Below are positions 30,792 to 40,092 of a stretch of DNA of 64,000 bases, piece after piece. The DNA is taken from assembly GCA_001870995.2 (NCBI GenBank), contig MLAV02000025.1, forward strand, positions 6,640 to 70,639. Reading direction: 5' to 3'. Made by a program: the position numbers and the translations under genes. This DNA is from Chitinophaga sp. CB10. GTDB taxonomy: Bacteria > Bacteroidota > Bacteroidia > Chitinophagales > Chitinophagaceae. The notes below the pieces were generated by a model. That model saw nothing but the letters and a program-made list of their open reading frames with translations, made no database searches and was not told the origin of the DNA. Within the stretch, counting starts at the first letter, position 1, and the number at the start of each line of letters is the position of its first letter.

Positions 30792-33635
30792 CTAGAATCT
30801 GGCATTCAACCCAAAGCTGTAGGATTTCATCAGCGGATAGCCCATTGATAATCTTTCAGCTTCCATATCATCCAGCTTGTCGATAGTGAACAGGTTGTTA
30901 CCGATGAGGAATACGCGGAGTGTATTCATCTTCTTCAGGAAACCTTTTTTCGGGAAAGTATATCCCAGCTCCAAACTGCGCAGCTTCAGGAAGTTGCCGT
31001 TCCTCATCCAGAAATCGGAGCTAACGTTGTTGTTAACGTTATTGAAGGTGGAGAGCCGCGGCGTAGTAGCCGTGGCGGCGTTTTCCGGCGTCCAGGCGTT
31101 TTTGGAGAAGATGGTGATATTGTTGTTGTTGACAAACGGATGCGTATAGTCATACGCGTCGTCCAGCAGGGAGATGGTGCGGTTCATCACTGCCTGCAGG
31201 AATGCATCCATATCAAACCCTTTGTATTTAAAGCCAAGATTAAAGCCCAGCGTTATTTCCGGCAGTTTGGTAAACTTCATGGGAACGATGTCGTATTCAT
31301 TTACCACGCCGTTGCCATCCTGGTCAACGAATTTCAGGTCGCCCGGCTTAGGCACGGTGTAGCTGGTTTTTACCACGCCTTCCTTCAGCACGCCGTTGGC
31401 GTCAAAGTCGGCTTGCTGGTAGAAGCCCGCCCATTGCAGCCCGCGCATTTGGTTAATGCGGTAGCCCTGGTTGTAGAGATAAGCATTGGGTTGCGCGTCC
31501 TGCGCCATTTCCAGGATTTTGTTCCGGGCAAATGCGCCGGTAGCGCCGGCATAGTATTCAAACCCGCCTGCTTTATCCTTCCAGGTCAGCGCCGCCTCGA
31601 AGCCTTTGTTTTCCGCTACGCCGGTGTTCAGGCGCTGGAAGCGGAAACCGGTGAAGATAGGCACATTGGCAGGCGCCTGCAGGATGCCGGTCCGCTTTTC
31701 GTGGAATACATCCGCCGTGAAACTCAGTTTATTCAGCAGCTGCGCTTCCACGCCAAAGTTTACAGCCGTTTTGGCTTCCCAGGTAAACGCCGTGTTGGGG
31801 TTGGCCCCTTCCAGCCGGCCTCCCTGGGAGCTGCCGGCATCAGCGCCGGTGTACCAGCCGTTACCGCTCACTGCCCATTTTTCGAAGAGGAAGCGGTTGT
31901 CCTCATTGATATTGCCGGTTTTGCCATAGGAAGCGCGCAGCTTCAGGAAGTTGACCACCTGCTGGTTTTGGAGGAACTGCTCATTGGTCAGTATCCAGCC
32001 TGCGCCCACAGCGGGGAAAAATCCGTACTGGCTGCCCGGCGCAAAATCCGCCGCGCCGCTGTAACTGCCGGAGAGGTCTACAATGTACTTACCCTTGTAA
32101 TCATAGGTGAGATAAGAGAACAGCCCCTGGGTACGCACGGCATATACCTGCCCTTCGTGCGTGTAGTTTTCCCTCCTGGCCTGTACAGCGCCGGAGAAGG
32201 TATGATCGCCAAAACCACGGTTATAGTTTACGCCTACCTGCACGGTATTGTGCTGCCAGTGCTGGTTGCCGCCATCGCTGATGCTTTGGCTGATAGCGCC
32301 GAAAGTTTTGTAGGTATAATTTCCCTTGGCGTCCAGGATGGCCTGGTCATTAACATCCTTCAGCAGCTCGGCCGACTTAACGGTAAATATCTTCTGGTAG
32401 GTACCGGTGTACTGGTTGTTGAAAGATATCAAACCATTGAGGGATAAGCCTTTTACGATGTGATCGAGGCGCTCGGTAATATTCAGCGCCGTTTGCAGGT
32501 TACGCGCATGCGAGTTGTAGGAACCGCTCTGTTGCAGTAACTGCACGGGGTTGAAGCCGTACACGCCGTTGGTGCCCCAGGTATTATCGGGGTTCTTCAC
32601 GGGGAAGGCCGCAGCCGGGATGCGGCTCAGGTTATTGAACACGGTGGCGGCGCTGAAGCCGTTGGGCGTAGTCCTGTCTTCCGTGATACCGCTGAGGTTT
32701 ACGCCTACGGAGAGGTTCTTGCTCAATTGCAGGTCCACATTGGCGCGGAGGTTAATGCGCTTGTATTTCGCATTGGTGCCGTAATCCACGTCAATGGCAT
32801 CCGCGTTTTTATAGATGCCGGAATAATCGGTATAACCCATTAATACAAAGTACCGGGCCTTGTCGGACCCGCCTCTGAACGTGAGGTTATAATCCTGGAG
32901 GATGGAGGTTTTCTTCAGCACTTCATCATACCAGTTTACATTCGGATGTACGGGATCGTTGGCGGCTTTGTAGAGGTCAGGATTAGGATACTTTGCCGGC
33001 AGGCCATCGTTTGCAAGGGCCTGGTTATAGAGGCGCGTATAGTCGTACGCGTTCATCACCTGCGGCAGCTGGATAGGCGTCATCACGGAATAGCGGCCGT
33101 TCGCCGTGATTTGAATACGCTCGCTCTGGTATCCTTTTTTGGTGCGCACGCTCAGCACGCCCGTGCCGCCCTGTAAGCCGTAGATGGCATTGGCGGCGGC
33201 ATCTTTCAGAATGGTGACTGATTCCACTTCGTAGGCGGACAAGGGAGTGAGTGCGCCCAGGTCCACCGGGAATCCGTCCAGGTATATAGCGAGGCGGTTG
33301 CCGCCTACATTCCAGCTGCTGACGCCGCGGATATAGAGCGTGGGGTTATCATAGCCGGGCTCCCCGGACCCGGTAACCACGGTGAGGCCGGGGATGCGGC
33401 CCTGCAAGGCATTGAGTAGGTTGGCCGCGGAGGTACGGGCCAGGTCATCGCCGGTGATAGTATAGGTAGCGGCGGTGGTGCGCCATTGCTTTTCGCTGCG
33501 CATGCCCAGGTCTACCAATTTGTCGCTTCCTGACTGCTGTACCTTCACGGTGTCCGCAGGCGTCGTTTGTGCGTACGCGTGACTCCATCCGGCCAGCAGG
33601 GATAAGGATAATATGCTGATATATTGTCTTTTCAT
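30792..33635 (-). CDS. SusC/RagA-type receptor lacking the N-terminal regulatory domain
   Basis: 947 residues, shorter than usual. The signal MKRQYISILSLSLLAGWSHA is followed by only about 40 residues before the plug domain (NLLNALQGRIPGLTVVTGSG, LYIRGVSSWNVGGNRLAIYL, VESVTILKDAAANAIYGLQG). The carboxypeptidase-like domain present in the 1094-residue SusC upstream is missing. The barrel and C-terminal strand (SMGYPLMKSYSFGLNARF) are complete. It should import a ligand with the SusD at 29052-30770, powered by TonB. It begins 30 bp after the first SusD, so both pairs form one operon. Confidence 0.92.
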   Translation of the reverse strand: MKRQYISILSLSLLAGWSHAYAQTTPADTVKVQQSGSDKLVDLGMRSEKQWRTTAATYTITGDDLARTSAANLLNALQGRIPGLTVVTGSGEPGYDNPTLYIRGVSSWNVGGNRLAIYLDGFPVDLGALTPLSAYEVESVTILKDAAANAIYGLQGGTGVLSVRTKKGYQSERIQITANGRYSVMTPIQLPQVMNAYDYTRLYNQALANDGLPAKYPNPDLYKAANDPVHPNVNWYDEVLKKTSILQDYNLTFRGGSDKARYFVLMGYTDYSGIYKNADAIDVDYGTNAKYKRINLRANVDLQLSKNLSVGVNLSGITEDRTTPNGFSAATVFNNLSRIPAAAFPVKNPDNTWGTNGVYGFNPVQLLQQSGSYNSHARNLQTALNITERLDHIVKGLSLNGLISFNNQYTGTYQKIFTVKSAELLKDVNDQAILDAKGNYTYKTFGAISQSISDGGNQHWQHNTVQVGVNYNRGFGDHTFSGAVQARRENYTHEGQVYAVRTQGLFSYLTYDYKGKYIVDLSGSYSGAADFAPGSQYGFFPAVGAGWILTNEQFLQNQQVVNFLKLRASYGKTGNINEDNRFLFEKWAVSGNGWYTGADAGSSQGGRLEGANPNTAFTWEAKTAVNFGVEAQLLNKLSFTADVFHEKRTGILQAPANVPIFTGFRFQRLNTGVAENKGFEAALTWKDKAGGFEYYAGATGAFARNKILEMAQDAQPNAYLYNQGYRINQMRGLQWAGFYQQADFDANGVLKEGVVKTSYTVPKPGDLKFVDQDGNGVVNEYDIVPMKFTKLPEITLGFNLGFKYKGFDMDAFLQAVMNRTISLLDDAYDYTHPFVNNNNITIFSKNAWTPENAATATTPRLSTFNNVNNNVSSDFWMRNGNFLKLRSLELGYTFPKKGFLKKMNTLRVFLIGNNLFTIDKLDDMEAERLSMGYPLMKSYSFGLNARF

Positions 33636-33665
33636 GTTAGGCTCTAATTAAGGTTGCAAATGCTG

Positions 33666-35501
33666 TTACCATCCAGGGTTTTGGCCATCCCAGCCTTCGC
33701 CGCCGAGGTAGTTTTTACTCACTTCAGCATAAGGGAATGGAACGTAGTAGTACTTCATCGGGTAGCGGCGTTGCATGAACACTACCTTTTCATAATTGCG
33801 GAGTATTACGTTGTTAACCTTGTTGCCCGTGGTGGCAATGCCATGCAGTAGCAGGTTGCCTTTGATATGCGCTTCCATCCAGCGGTTCAGGTCATTGTAA
33901 CGCTGCCCTTCGTAGGCCAGCTCCACGGCGCGCTCGTTGTGGATGGCGGTGCGGAAGGCGTCCTGGCTGCCGGGATGCTTCTCCGGCATGCCTGCTCTTT
34001 TGCGGATTTCGTTGAGGTAGAAATCCGTTTCAGCGGAAGGGCCCTGGTATTCGTTCAGCGCTTCCGCATAGTTGAGGTAAAACTCACCGAGGCGGAAAAT
34101 GATCCAGGCGAAATGCTTACTGTCGTTACCATTACCGGTGGCCAGGTGCTCCACGAACTTGTAGGTTTCAAATGCATAGCCATCCGGCCCGACGTCGCTG
34201 CTGGAAAGGTTGCCGGCGCTCACGCCGGGACCCGCTTTGTAGTAATTGAGGATACCCGCCTTACCGCTGTTATAGAGCATACCATCGTAGGCGAATGTTT
34301 GATAAAAGCGGGGATCGAGGTTCCAGGCTTTCACGTCCGCAGGGAGGTCCGTACCGCTTTCCGGGAATTTAAACGGCGTGCCGTCCCGTTTTTCATAGAG
34401 CTCCATGAACTCTACCGGCGGGTTGTTTTTCACGCCCCAGGACTGCATCAGGAGTTTGGCGGAGAGGTACTGGCTCCAGTCGAAGCCTGCGCTGGAACTG
34501 GCCTGTGCGTAGGTGTTTACAAACAGCAGCTCCTGGTTGGCATAGCGGCTGTACATCAGCTGGTAGTTGCCATAGGTATCATAGCTGTTGCCAGTGGAAA
34601 CAGGATTGCTGTTAGGGCCGTACATCAGCGCGTGACCAGCGGCGGCGGCCGCGTCGATCACTGCTTTGCTGGCTTTGGCGGCGATGTTCCAGCGTTCTTT
34701 ATCATAGCTGGGGTAAGCGAGTACGGAGTCGCGCGCATCGTTAAACCGGATCTGGTTGGCGATGTTTGCCATGGCAGGCGGCGTGTTGTACACCGGGCTG
34801 GCGGCATAGAGCAGCACCCTGGCTTTCAGCGCCAGCGCCGCAATGGCGGTCGCGCGGCCAAAGTCTACCGAAGGGCGGGTAGGCGGCATGAGGGAGGCGG
34901 CTTCATCGCACCATTTCACAATACTATCCACTGTGGATTGCAGGCTGCTGCGCTTAACCATCATGTTTTCGCTGTTGAGCACCTGGCCTACGATGGGGAT
35001 GCCGCCGTAGAGGCGAAACAGTTCGTAGTGCTGCATGGCGCGGCAAAATACGGCCTGGCCTTTCACATCGCGCTTCCATTCATCCGTGGCGTCGGTGACC
35101 ATGTCTATATTACGGTACACGAGGTTGGCCTGGCGGATGCCTTTGTAGTGGGCGGTGAAGCTGGGATCAATGCTCGCGGAGGGCGACATATTCCCCCCGT
35201 TATAGGGGCCGGCATTAATGGTAGCGCAGGCCCAGTTATAGCCGGGATATACGATATATAAGGCGTCCGTGATTATTTCGGGGCGGGAGTTGCCGGGATC
35301 GTTACCGGGGAAGCCGCTTTTGATGCAGAGGTTGTACATCTGCGCTACTGCATACTGTGCCTGGTTCATGGTGTGGAAAATCGTGTCCACCGTCACGGTA
35401 CCTCCTTTCGGTTTCTCGAGGAAGTCGCGCTTACAGCTGCTCAGTTGCATGCCGGCTATACAGCAGGCCAACATCAGCATCAGTATATATATTCTTTTCA
35501 T
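33666..35501 (-). CDS. SusD/RagB-type lipoprotein of the first SusCD pair
   Basis: 611 residues from ATG 35501 (a TTG at 35519 and an ATG at 35513 are also in frame). The lipoprotein signal ends LSSC. SusD features are present: VTVDTIFHTMNQAQYAVAQM, IRQANLVYRNIDMV, AMQHYELFRLYGGIPIVG, and the C-terminal IHNERAVELAYEGQRYNDLN. It lies directly after its SusC (stop 35521) and should bind the ligand at the cell surface. Confidence 0.93.
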   Translation of the reverse strand: MKRIYILMLMLACCIAGMQLSSCKRDFLEKPKGGTVTVDTIFHTMNQAQYAVAQMYNLCIKSGFPGNDPGNSRPEIITDALYIVYPGYNWACATINAGPYNGGNMSPSASIDPSFTAHYKGIRQANLVYRNIDMVTDATDEWKRDVKGQAVFCRAMQHYELFRLYGGIPIVGQVLNSENMMVKRSSLQSTVDSIVKWCDEAASLMPPTRPSVDFGRATAIAALALKARVLLYAASPVYNTPPAMANIANQIRFNDARDSVLAYPSYDKERWNIAAKASKAVIDAAAAAGHALMYGPNSNPVSTGNSYDTYGNYQLMYSRYANQELLFVNTYAQASSSAGFDWSQYLSAKLLMQSWGVKNNPPVEFMELYEKRDGTPFKFPESGTDLPADVKAWNLDPRFYQTFAYDGMLYNSGKAGILNYYKAGPGVSAGNLSSSDVGPDGYAFETYKFVEHLATGNGNDSKHFAWIIFRLGEFYLNYAEALNEYQGPSAETDFYLNEIRKRAGMPEKHPGSQDAFRTAIHNERAVELAYEGQRYNDLNRWMEAHIKGNLLLHGIATTGNKVNNVILRNYEKVVFMQRRYPMKYYYVPFPYAEVSKNYLGGEGWDGQNPGW

Positions 35502-35520
35502 ACTTAACAGCATTTTCAAA

Positions 35521-38500
35521 TTAGAAATTCACGTTTAAACCGATGTTGTAGGTACGCGTAATAGGATACCCGATGTAGTTCAGGTTTTCCGGATCGCCCC
35601 AGATAGGCTTGGGGCACCAGGTGGCGAGGTTGTTACCGTTGGCATAGATGCGCGCGGAGCCGATACCGATGCGGCGGAGCAGGTCTGCCTTTACGGTATA
35701 ACCTATTTCCATGTTCTTCAAACGGGTATAGGAAGTGTTGATGAGGAAGAAGGTATTGGCTGCGCCGGACATGTTGTACCCTGCAATCGGGAAGTCGATC
35801 TTTTCCCCGTTTTTATAGCGCTCTTCGGTGAAGCGGTTGAGGTCCACATCAAAGAGGGATTCCTGTTTATTGAAGTGCAGCTGGTTTTGCATGGCATACC
35901 TGGCCGTACCGGCAACGCCCTGGAAGAGTACGGAGAAGTCGAAGCCCTGGTAGCTGAAGCCCAGGGAAACGCCATAGGTAATCTTAGGGATGCTGGTATT
36001 GCCTGACCTTACGAAATCCTTTTCATCGATTCGTCCGTCCTCGTTGTAGTCGATAAGGCGTACTTCGCCGGGTTGCAGCGGCACGCCGCCATAGCCCAGG
36101 TCCTTCTGGTACACCGTATTGCCGTCCGCGTTAGTGTAGGACTTGCCCAGCTTGTTGAGGGCGGGTATAGGTTCGGACAGGATGGGGTTGCCGTTGCCAT
36201 CCAGTTTGTAGAGTTCGCCCCAGGAGGTGTACAGGCCGTTTGCCTGCAGCCAGGAGCCCTGCCCGATCGGGCGGCCGGTAGCGGCCTGGTATTCGAGCCC
36301 GGGGATGATGGCTTCGTCCCTGAAGAGGATTTCATTTTTGGTATTGGAGAGGTTGCCTTTGAGCCAGTAGGTAACCTTGCTGCCTATACGATCATTGTAG
36401 CCGATTTCGACTTCGTTGCCCCAGTTCCTTACGGAGCCCAGGTTGTAGGCCGGCAGCGTGGCGGCGAGTACGCCGGGTACGGTGCCTTTGTAGGAGAGGA
36501 TATCCACCCGCTTTTCGTTGTAGTGATCGTAGGTAATGGAGAGCTTGTCGTGGAAGAAGCGCGCTTCAAAACCGATGTTGCCTTTGGTGGAAGTTTCCCA
36601 GGTGACGTTAGGGTTACCGAGGGTAGCTTCCCCTGCGCCTTGTATATAGTTACGATCCGTAAGCGTACCGAAGTTATAGCCGCCGGTATATTCCCATGCA
36701 TCCGGCAGGTAGAGGTAACGGGCCTGGGTATTGGTGTTGGGGATGGTGATTTTATCGTTACCTACTTTACCCAGGGAGCCCCTGATTTTCAGGTAGGTGA
36801 GGATTTCATTCCTTGGGAAAAAGTTTTCGTTGGTCGCCACCCATCCCGCGGAGACCGCCGGCAGGAAGCCATAGCGCTGCCCTTCCGGGAAGTTCTCAGA
36901 ACCGTTGTAGCCCATGTTAAACTCTGCGAGGTAGCGGCCGGCGTAGCCGTAGGTTACCCTGCCGGCGAGGCCGAGGTAGGCATGCGGCAGGTCTGGCACC
37001 AGGTTGGGATCATGGAGTTTTTCCGTGTTACCCAGGAGGAGGCCCGTTACTGCATGTTTACCAAAGGTGCGGTTGTAGTTGATGGACAGCTCCGTATAGA
37101 TTTTACGCCACTTGCCGTTGTACCAGTCGCTCCACCTTTCGTTGGGGCGGATGTCTGTCACGCGGTAGATGATGGGATCCAGCTTGTCCCCATTCGGGTT
37201 CGGGCGGAAGTTGTACAGCACCGGGTAGGCTTTACCGCCGGTGCGACTAGAAAAGTAGCTGTCATACGCGCCCCTGGCGTTTACGGATAAACCGGGTGTG
37301 ATGAAGTCCAGTTTATAGGAAAGTTTCAGGGTAGAGTTGAGCGTACTGTTATTGGTAATATTATAGTTGTTGGAGTTGGCGATGGCATACAACGGGTTTG
37401 TTTGGTCGTTGGTGCTTTGGGTATAAGGGATGAGGAACTTCCCGTCGATGATACCCGGGGAGGACATCGGGGAAGACCATAGCACCCTTTTTTCCCAGAT
37501 GTAGGCATCGTTGTCCATACCTGTGATGGTCACGTATTGCGTACCGAGGTCCAGGGATATCCTGAAATCCTTATTGACATCGAAGTCGAAGTTGCCGCGA
37601 AGGTTATACCGGTTCTTTTTAAACTGCATCTCATTGGAGAAGGGCATGTAATCGGTATTGAACATACCGCCCTGGTTGAGGTATCCAAAGGACACGAAAT
37701 ATTTAACTGAATTTGTACCGCCGGTAATATTGGTGTTGACCTGATGTTGCTGTGCATACTTTTTAAATATCTGGCTTTTCCAGTCTACGTCCGGGTGGAA
37801 GTACGGATCATAGTAGGGATTCGTTTTGCCATCGATTGTAGGCGTATGCGCATTTTGGAAATACTTGAGATCTTCCGGCGAAAAATAGGTGTTGGCTTCT
37901 TTGACCCAGTTGGCTTCTCTTTTTTTCACGAAATCGTCCCATGTTTTGATATCGGCATCTTTGGCGTGGTTGACCCAGTAGGTTTGGAACGACTGCTCGT
38001 TTTTAAGCGTGGCGTAGTCGTACGCCCCTACGAAATCGGGCATGGCAGCGAAGTTGCTGATAGCGGTTTGGGCGGATGCGCTGATTTTAGGCGCACCGGA
38101 TTTACCGCGTTTGGTGGTGATAAGGATAACGCCGTTGGCGCCGCGCACCCCGTACACGGCGGTGGCGGAGGCATCTTTGAGGATGCTGAGCGTTTCGATT
38201 TCGTTCGGATCAATGTCGTTGTAGGAATCGCGCGCAACGCCGTCCACCATCACCAGTGGGGTGGTGTTGCCGGTATAGGTACCTACCCCGCGTACATAAA
38301 GGGTGGTGGCATCCGCACCGGGCTTACCGCTGGTTTGCACGGCGGTCAGGCCGGAGAGTCGCCCTGCGAGGGCATTACTGATGTTTGCCACGGGGGACTG
38401 CACCAGTTCTTTGGAGGAGATGGTGGAGATGGCTGCCGTAACAGATTCTTTTTTCTGCTGGCCGTAGCCTACCACCACAACGTCTGTAAGGCCGGTTGTT

Positions 38501-38805
38501 GCCGGTACGAGCGTGATGTTAAAGTTAGAGGAAGCGGCAAGGCTGACGGCCTCGCGATTGTATCCTATGAAAGTGATGATCAGGGAATCAGGATTGCCGG
38601 AGGCGGCAAAGGAGAAGTGTCCTTTGCTGTCGGTGGTGGCGCCGAGGTTGGAGTTCCTGATTTTAACCGTTACGCCTTGTAGCGGCGTATTCTTTTCATC
38701 CTTTACACTACCGCTGATAATTCGGGATTGTGCTTTGACCTGCGAAGCGGTAGAACTAATTAGGAATAGAGATAGCAGGCACTGTAGAGTGTTTACGTGT
38801 CGCAT
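35521..38805 (-). CDS. SusC/RagA-type TonB-dependent receptor, full length
   Basis: 1094 residues, the usual SusC length. After a signal (MRHVNTLQCLLSLFLISSTA) comes a carboxypeptidase-regulatory-like domain (SGSVKDEKNTPLQGVTVKIR), the linker GLTDVVVVGYGQQKKESVTA typical of SusC, the plug (NISNALAGRLSGLTAVQTSG, IETLSILKDASATAVYGVRG) and the barrel ending TRTYNIGLNVNF. It imports ligands across the outer membrane with its SusD. First gene of the four-gene operon; no ECF sigma/anti-sigma or two-component regulator is adjacent. Confidence 0.95.
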   Translation of the reverse strand: MRHVNTLQCLLSLFLISSTASQVKAQSRIISGSVKDEKNTPLQGVTVKIRNSNLGATTDSKGHFSFAASGNPDSLIITFIGYNREAVSLAASSNFNITLVPATTGLTDVVVVGYGQQKKESVTAAISTISSKELVQSPVANISNALAGRLSGLTAVQTSGKPGADATTLYVRGVGTYTGNTTPLVMVDGVARDSYNDIDPNEIETLSILKDASATAVYGVRGANGVILITTKRGKSGAPKISASAQTAISNFAAMPDFVGAYDYATLKNEQSFQTYWVNHAKDADIKTWDDFVKKREANWVKEANTYFSPEDLKYFQNAHTPTIDGKTNPYYDPYFHPDVDWKSQIFKKYAQQHQVNTNITGGTNSVKYFVSFGYLNQGGMFNTDYMPFSNEMQFKKNRYNLRGNFDFDVNKDFRISLDLGTQYVTITGMDNDAYIWEKRVLWSSPMSSPGIIDGKFLIPYTQSTNDQTNPLYAIANSNNYNITNNSTLNSTLKLSYKLDFITPGLSVNARGAYDSYFSSRTGGKAYPVLYNFRPNPNGDKLDPIIYRVTDIRPNERWSDWYNGKWRKIYTELSINYNRTFGKHAVTGLLLGNTEKLHDPNLVPDLPHAYLGLAGRVTYGYAGRYLAEFNMGYNGSENFPEGQRYGFLPAVSAGWVATNENFFPRNEILTYLKIRGSLGKVGNDKITIPNTNTQARYLYLPDAWEYTGGYNFGTLTDRNYIQGAGEATLGNPNVTWETSTKGNIGFEARFFHDKLSITYDHYNEKRVDILSYKGTVPGVLAATLPAYNLGSVRNWGNEVEIGYNDRIGSKVTYWLKGNLSNTKNEILFRDEAIIPGLEYQAATGRPIGQGSWLQANGLYTSWGELYKLDGNGNPILSEPIPALNKLGKSYTNADGNTVYQKDLGYGGVPLQPGEVRLIDYNEDGRIDEKDFVRSGNTSIPKITYGVSLGFSYQGFDFSVLFQGVAGTARYAMQNQLHFNKQESLFDVDLNRFTEERYKNGEKIDFPIAGYNMSGAANTFFLINTSYTRLKNMEIGYTVKADLLRRIGIGSARIYANGNNLATWCPKPIWGDPENLNYIGYPITRTYNIGLNVNF

Positions 38806-39448
38806 ACAGTTTACGCTGTAAATTTTGGCTGACTTAATAATGGAATTTCTAAGACGTGACTTTTTACGATCATTCCCTACTAGGAGGAATTCATCGAAAA
38901 AACCAACGCGACAGATAAACGGAAAGCACTTACGTGAGGTAAGAGAATCACCTTTGTCACAACGTGGATTTGATTTTGGTTCAATAAAAAAACAGCTCCT
39001 TACTGGAAGGAAATGTCGAGCGTGTTTTTTTGGGTGACTCTCAGGCTGCTAATATAATATGCTTTTTTGAGAATTTATAATTATACCCCGGGGAATTAAA
39101 AATTTCCCTGGAATGCCTGAAAAATGGAAAATCGTTTTGCTAAATCAATTTTGTTCGGATTGCTAAGAAAAGCCTCCCATAAAAGATGGGAGGCATAGTT
39201 TCCAGTTTTGCTTATGAGAATAGAAATATATTTCAATATTACTTTTAATCCCTCTGAAATGCAAGCAGGAAAGGCAGAAAACATAAAAAAACAGGAGGGA
39301 AAAGTTCTGCAGACCTAGTTAGATGAAGGGGTTATCCGTAAATTTAGGCATTTAAATGTAACTTATAAATTACTTTCTTACTTATCAAGCTATACACTAA
39401 AACGCCGGAAACAGACTCTCCGCCAATAAAAATCTTTATCTTATAACT
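38806..39448. other. 643-bp gene-free stretch upstream of the SusCD operon
   Basis: No convincing gene is present; short frames here (for example 39096-39284 on the minus strand) run through a hairpin. No CAAAnnTA, the minus-strand image of a Bacteroidetes -7 box, was seen between 38806 and 39440. The stretch holds the minus-strand hairpin at 39172-39194 and probably the promoter and leader of the SusCD operon. Confidence 0.6.
39165..39194 (-). terminator. Minus-strand hairpin with T tract upstream of SusC
   Basis: GCCTCCCAT-AAAAG-ATGGGAGGC (39172-39194) reads on the minus strand into TTTTCTT. No minus-strand gene precedes it, so it is either an attenuator in the SusC leader or the end of a small transcript. 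Confidence 0.6.
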
Positions 39449-39964
39449 ATGAATTTTAATACTGATACCTATCGGCTGCAGCTAAAAGACCTCACTTTAC
39501 ACCATGCTCCTTTCATCCTGGAGTTACTGAATACGGATGGGTGGAAAACGTTTATAGGAGAGCGTCATATACATACGATCCTGGATGCCAGGGCTTATAT
39601 TCAGCGTATTAACGGCAATCCGGATATTGATTATTATGTGGTGTATCTGAAGGCTACGTCCATTCCGATTGGCATGATCAGTCTTATCCAGCGGACGTAT
39701 TTGCCCTATAAGGACATCGGGTACGCTTTTCTGCCGCAGTACACCGGTAACGGCTATGCGTTTGAGGCGGCCCGCTGTGTGATGGATGGGCTGATCGCGA
39801 ACAGCAGGCAGCCGGTGTTGTATGCCACTGTATTACCTAACAATGCGCCCTCTATCCGATTACTGGAGAAGCTGGGGCTTAGTTTTAAGCAGGAAATCCA
39901 ACGGGAGCATGAGGAGCGGTTATTGTTGTATGAGGCAGATTTAGATAAGTTGAGGAAGGGGTAG
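39449..39964 (+). CDS. GNAT N-acetyltransferase, RimJ/RimL-like
   Basis: 171 residues. The pattern LQLKDLTLHHAPFILELLNT, IGMISLIQRTYLPYKDIGYA, LPQYTGNGYAFEAARCVMDG and PNNAPSIRLLEKLGLSFKQE is that of the RimJ/RimL branch of GNAT enzymes, with the acetyl-CoA loop around QYTGNGYA. Members acetylate protein N-termini or small amines; the target cannot be told. Monocistronic. A 13-bp stem hairpin follows its stop. Confidence 0.88.
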   Translation: MNFNTDTYRLQLKDLTLHHAPFILELLNTDGWKTFIGERHIHTILDARAYIQRINGNPDIDYYVVYLKATSIPIGMISLIQRTYLPYKDIGYAFLPQYTGNGYAFEAARCVMDGLIANSRQPVLYATVLPNNAPSIRLLEKLGLSFKQEIQREHEERLLLYEADLDKLRKG

Positions 39965-39968
39965 TATG

Positions 39969-40015
39969 TGCGCTGTATAGCGGGAAGGATGAGGACAAGC
40001 CAGCTGTACAGCGCA
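39969..40015 (+). terminator. Hairpin after the GNAT gene
   Basis: TGCGCTGTATAGC / GCTGTACAGCGCA (39969-39981, 40003-40015) pairs over 13 positions with one G-U. No T tract follows, so termination is only likely. Confidence 0.5.
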
Positions 40016-40032
40016 TGAATAATTAAATGAAA

Positions 40033-40075
40033 GAGGGTGTATCCGCATCCTGCCACCAGTAACAGATACACCCTC
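40033..40075 (-). terminator. Hairpin after the DUF1080 gene
   Basis: GAGGGTGTATC / GATACACCCTC (40033-40043, 40065-40075) is a perfect 11-bp stem between two convergent genes. On the minus strand it is followed by TTTCATTT, and on the plus strand by GATAATTTT, so it may act both ways. Confidence 0.65.
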
Positions 40076-40092
40076 CTGATAATTTTAGAGAA

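Noticed and set aside
39096..39284. 62-codon minus-strand gene
   Set aside because: It runs straight through the hairpin-terminator at 39172-39194 and has no coding character.
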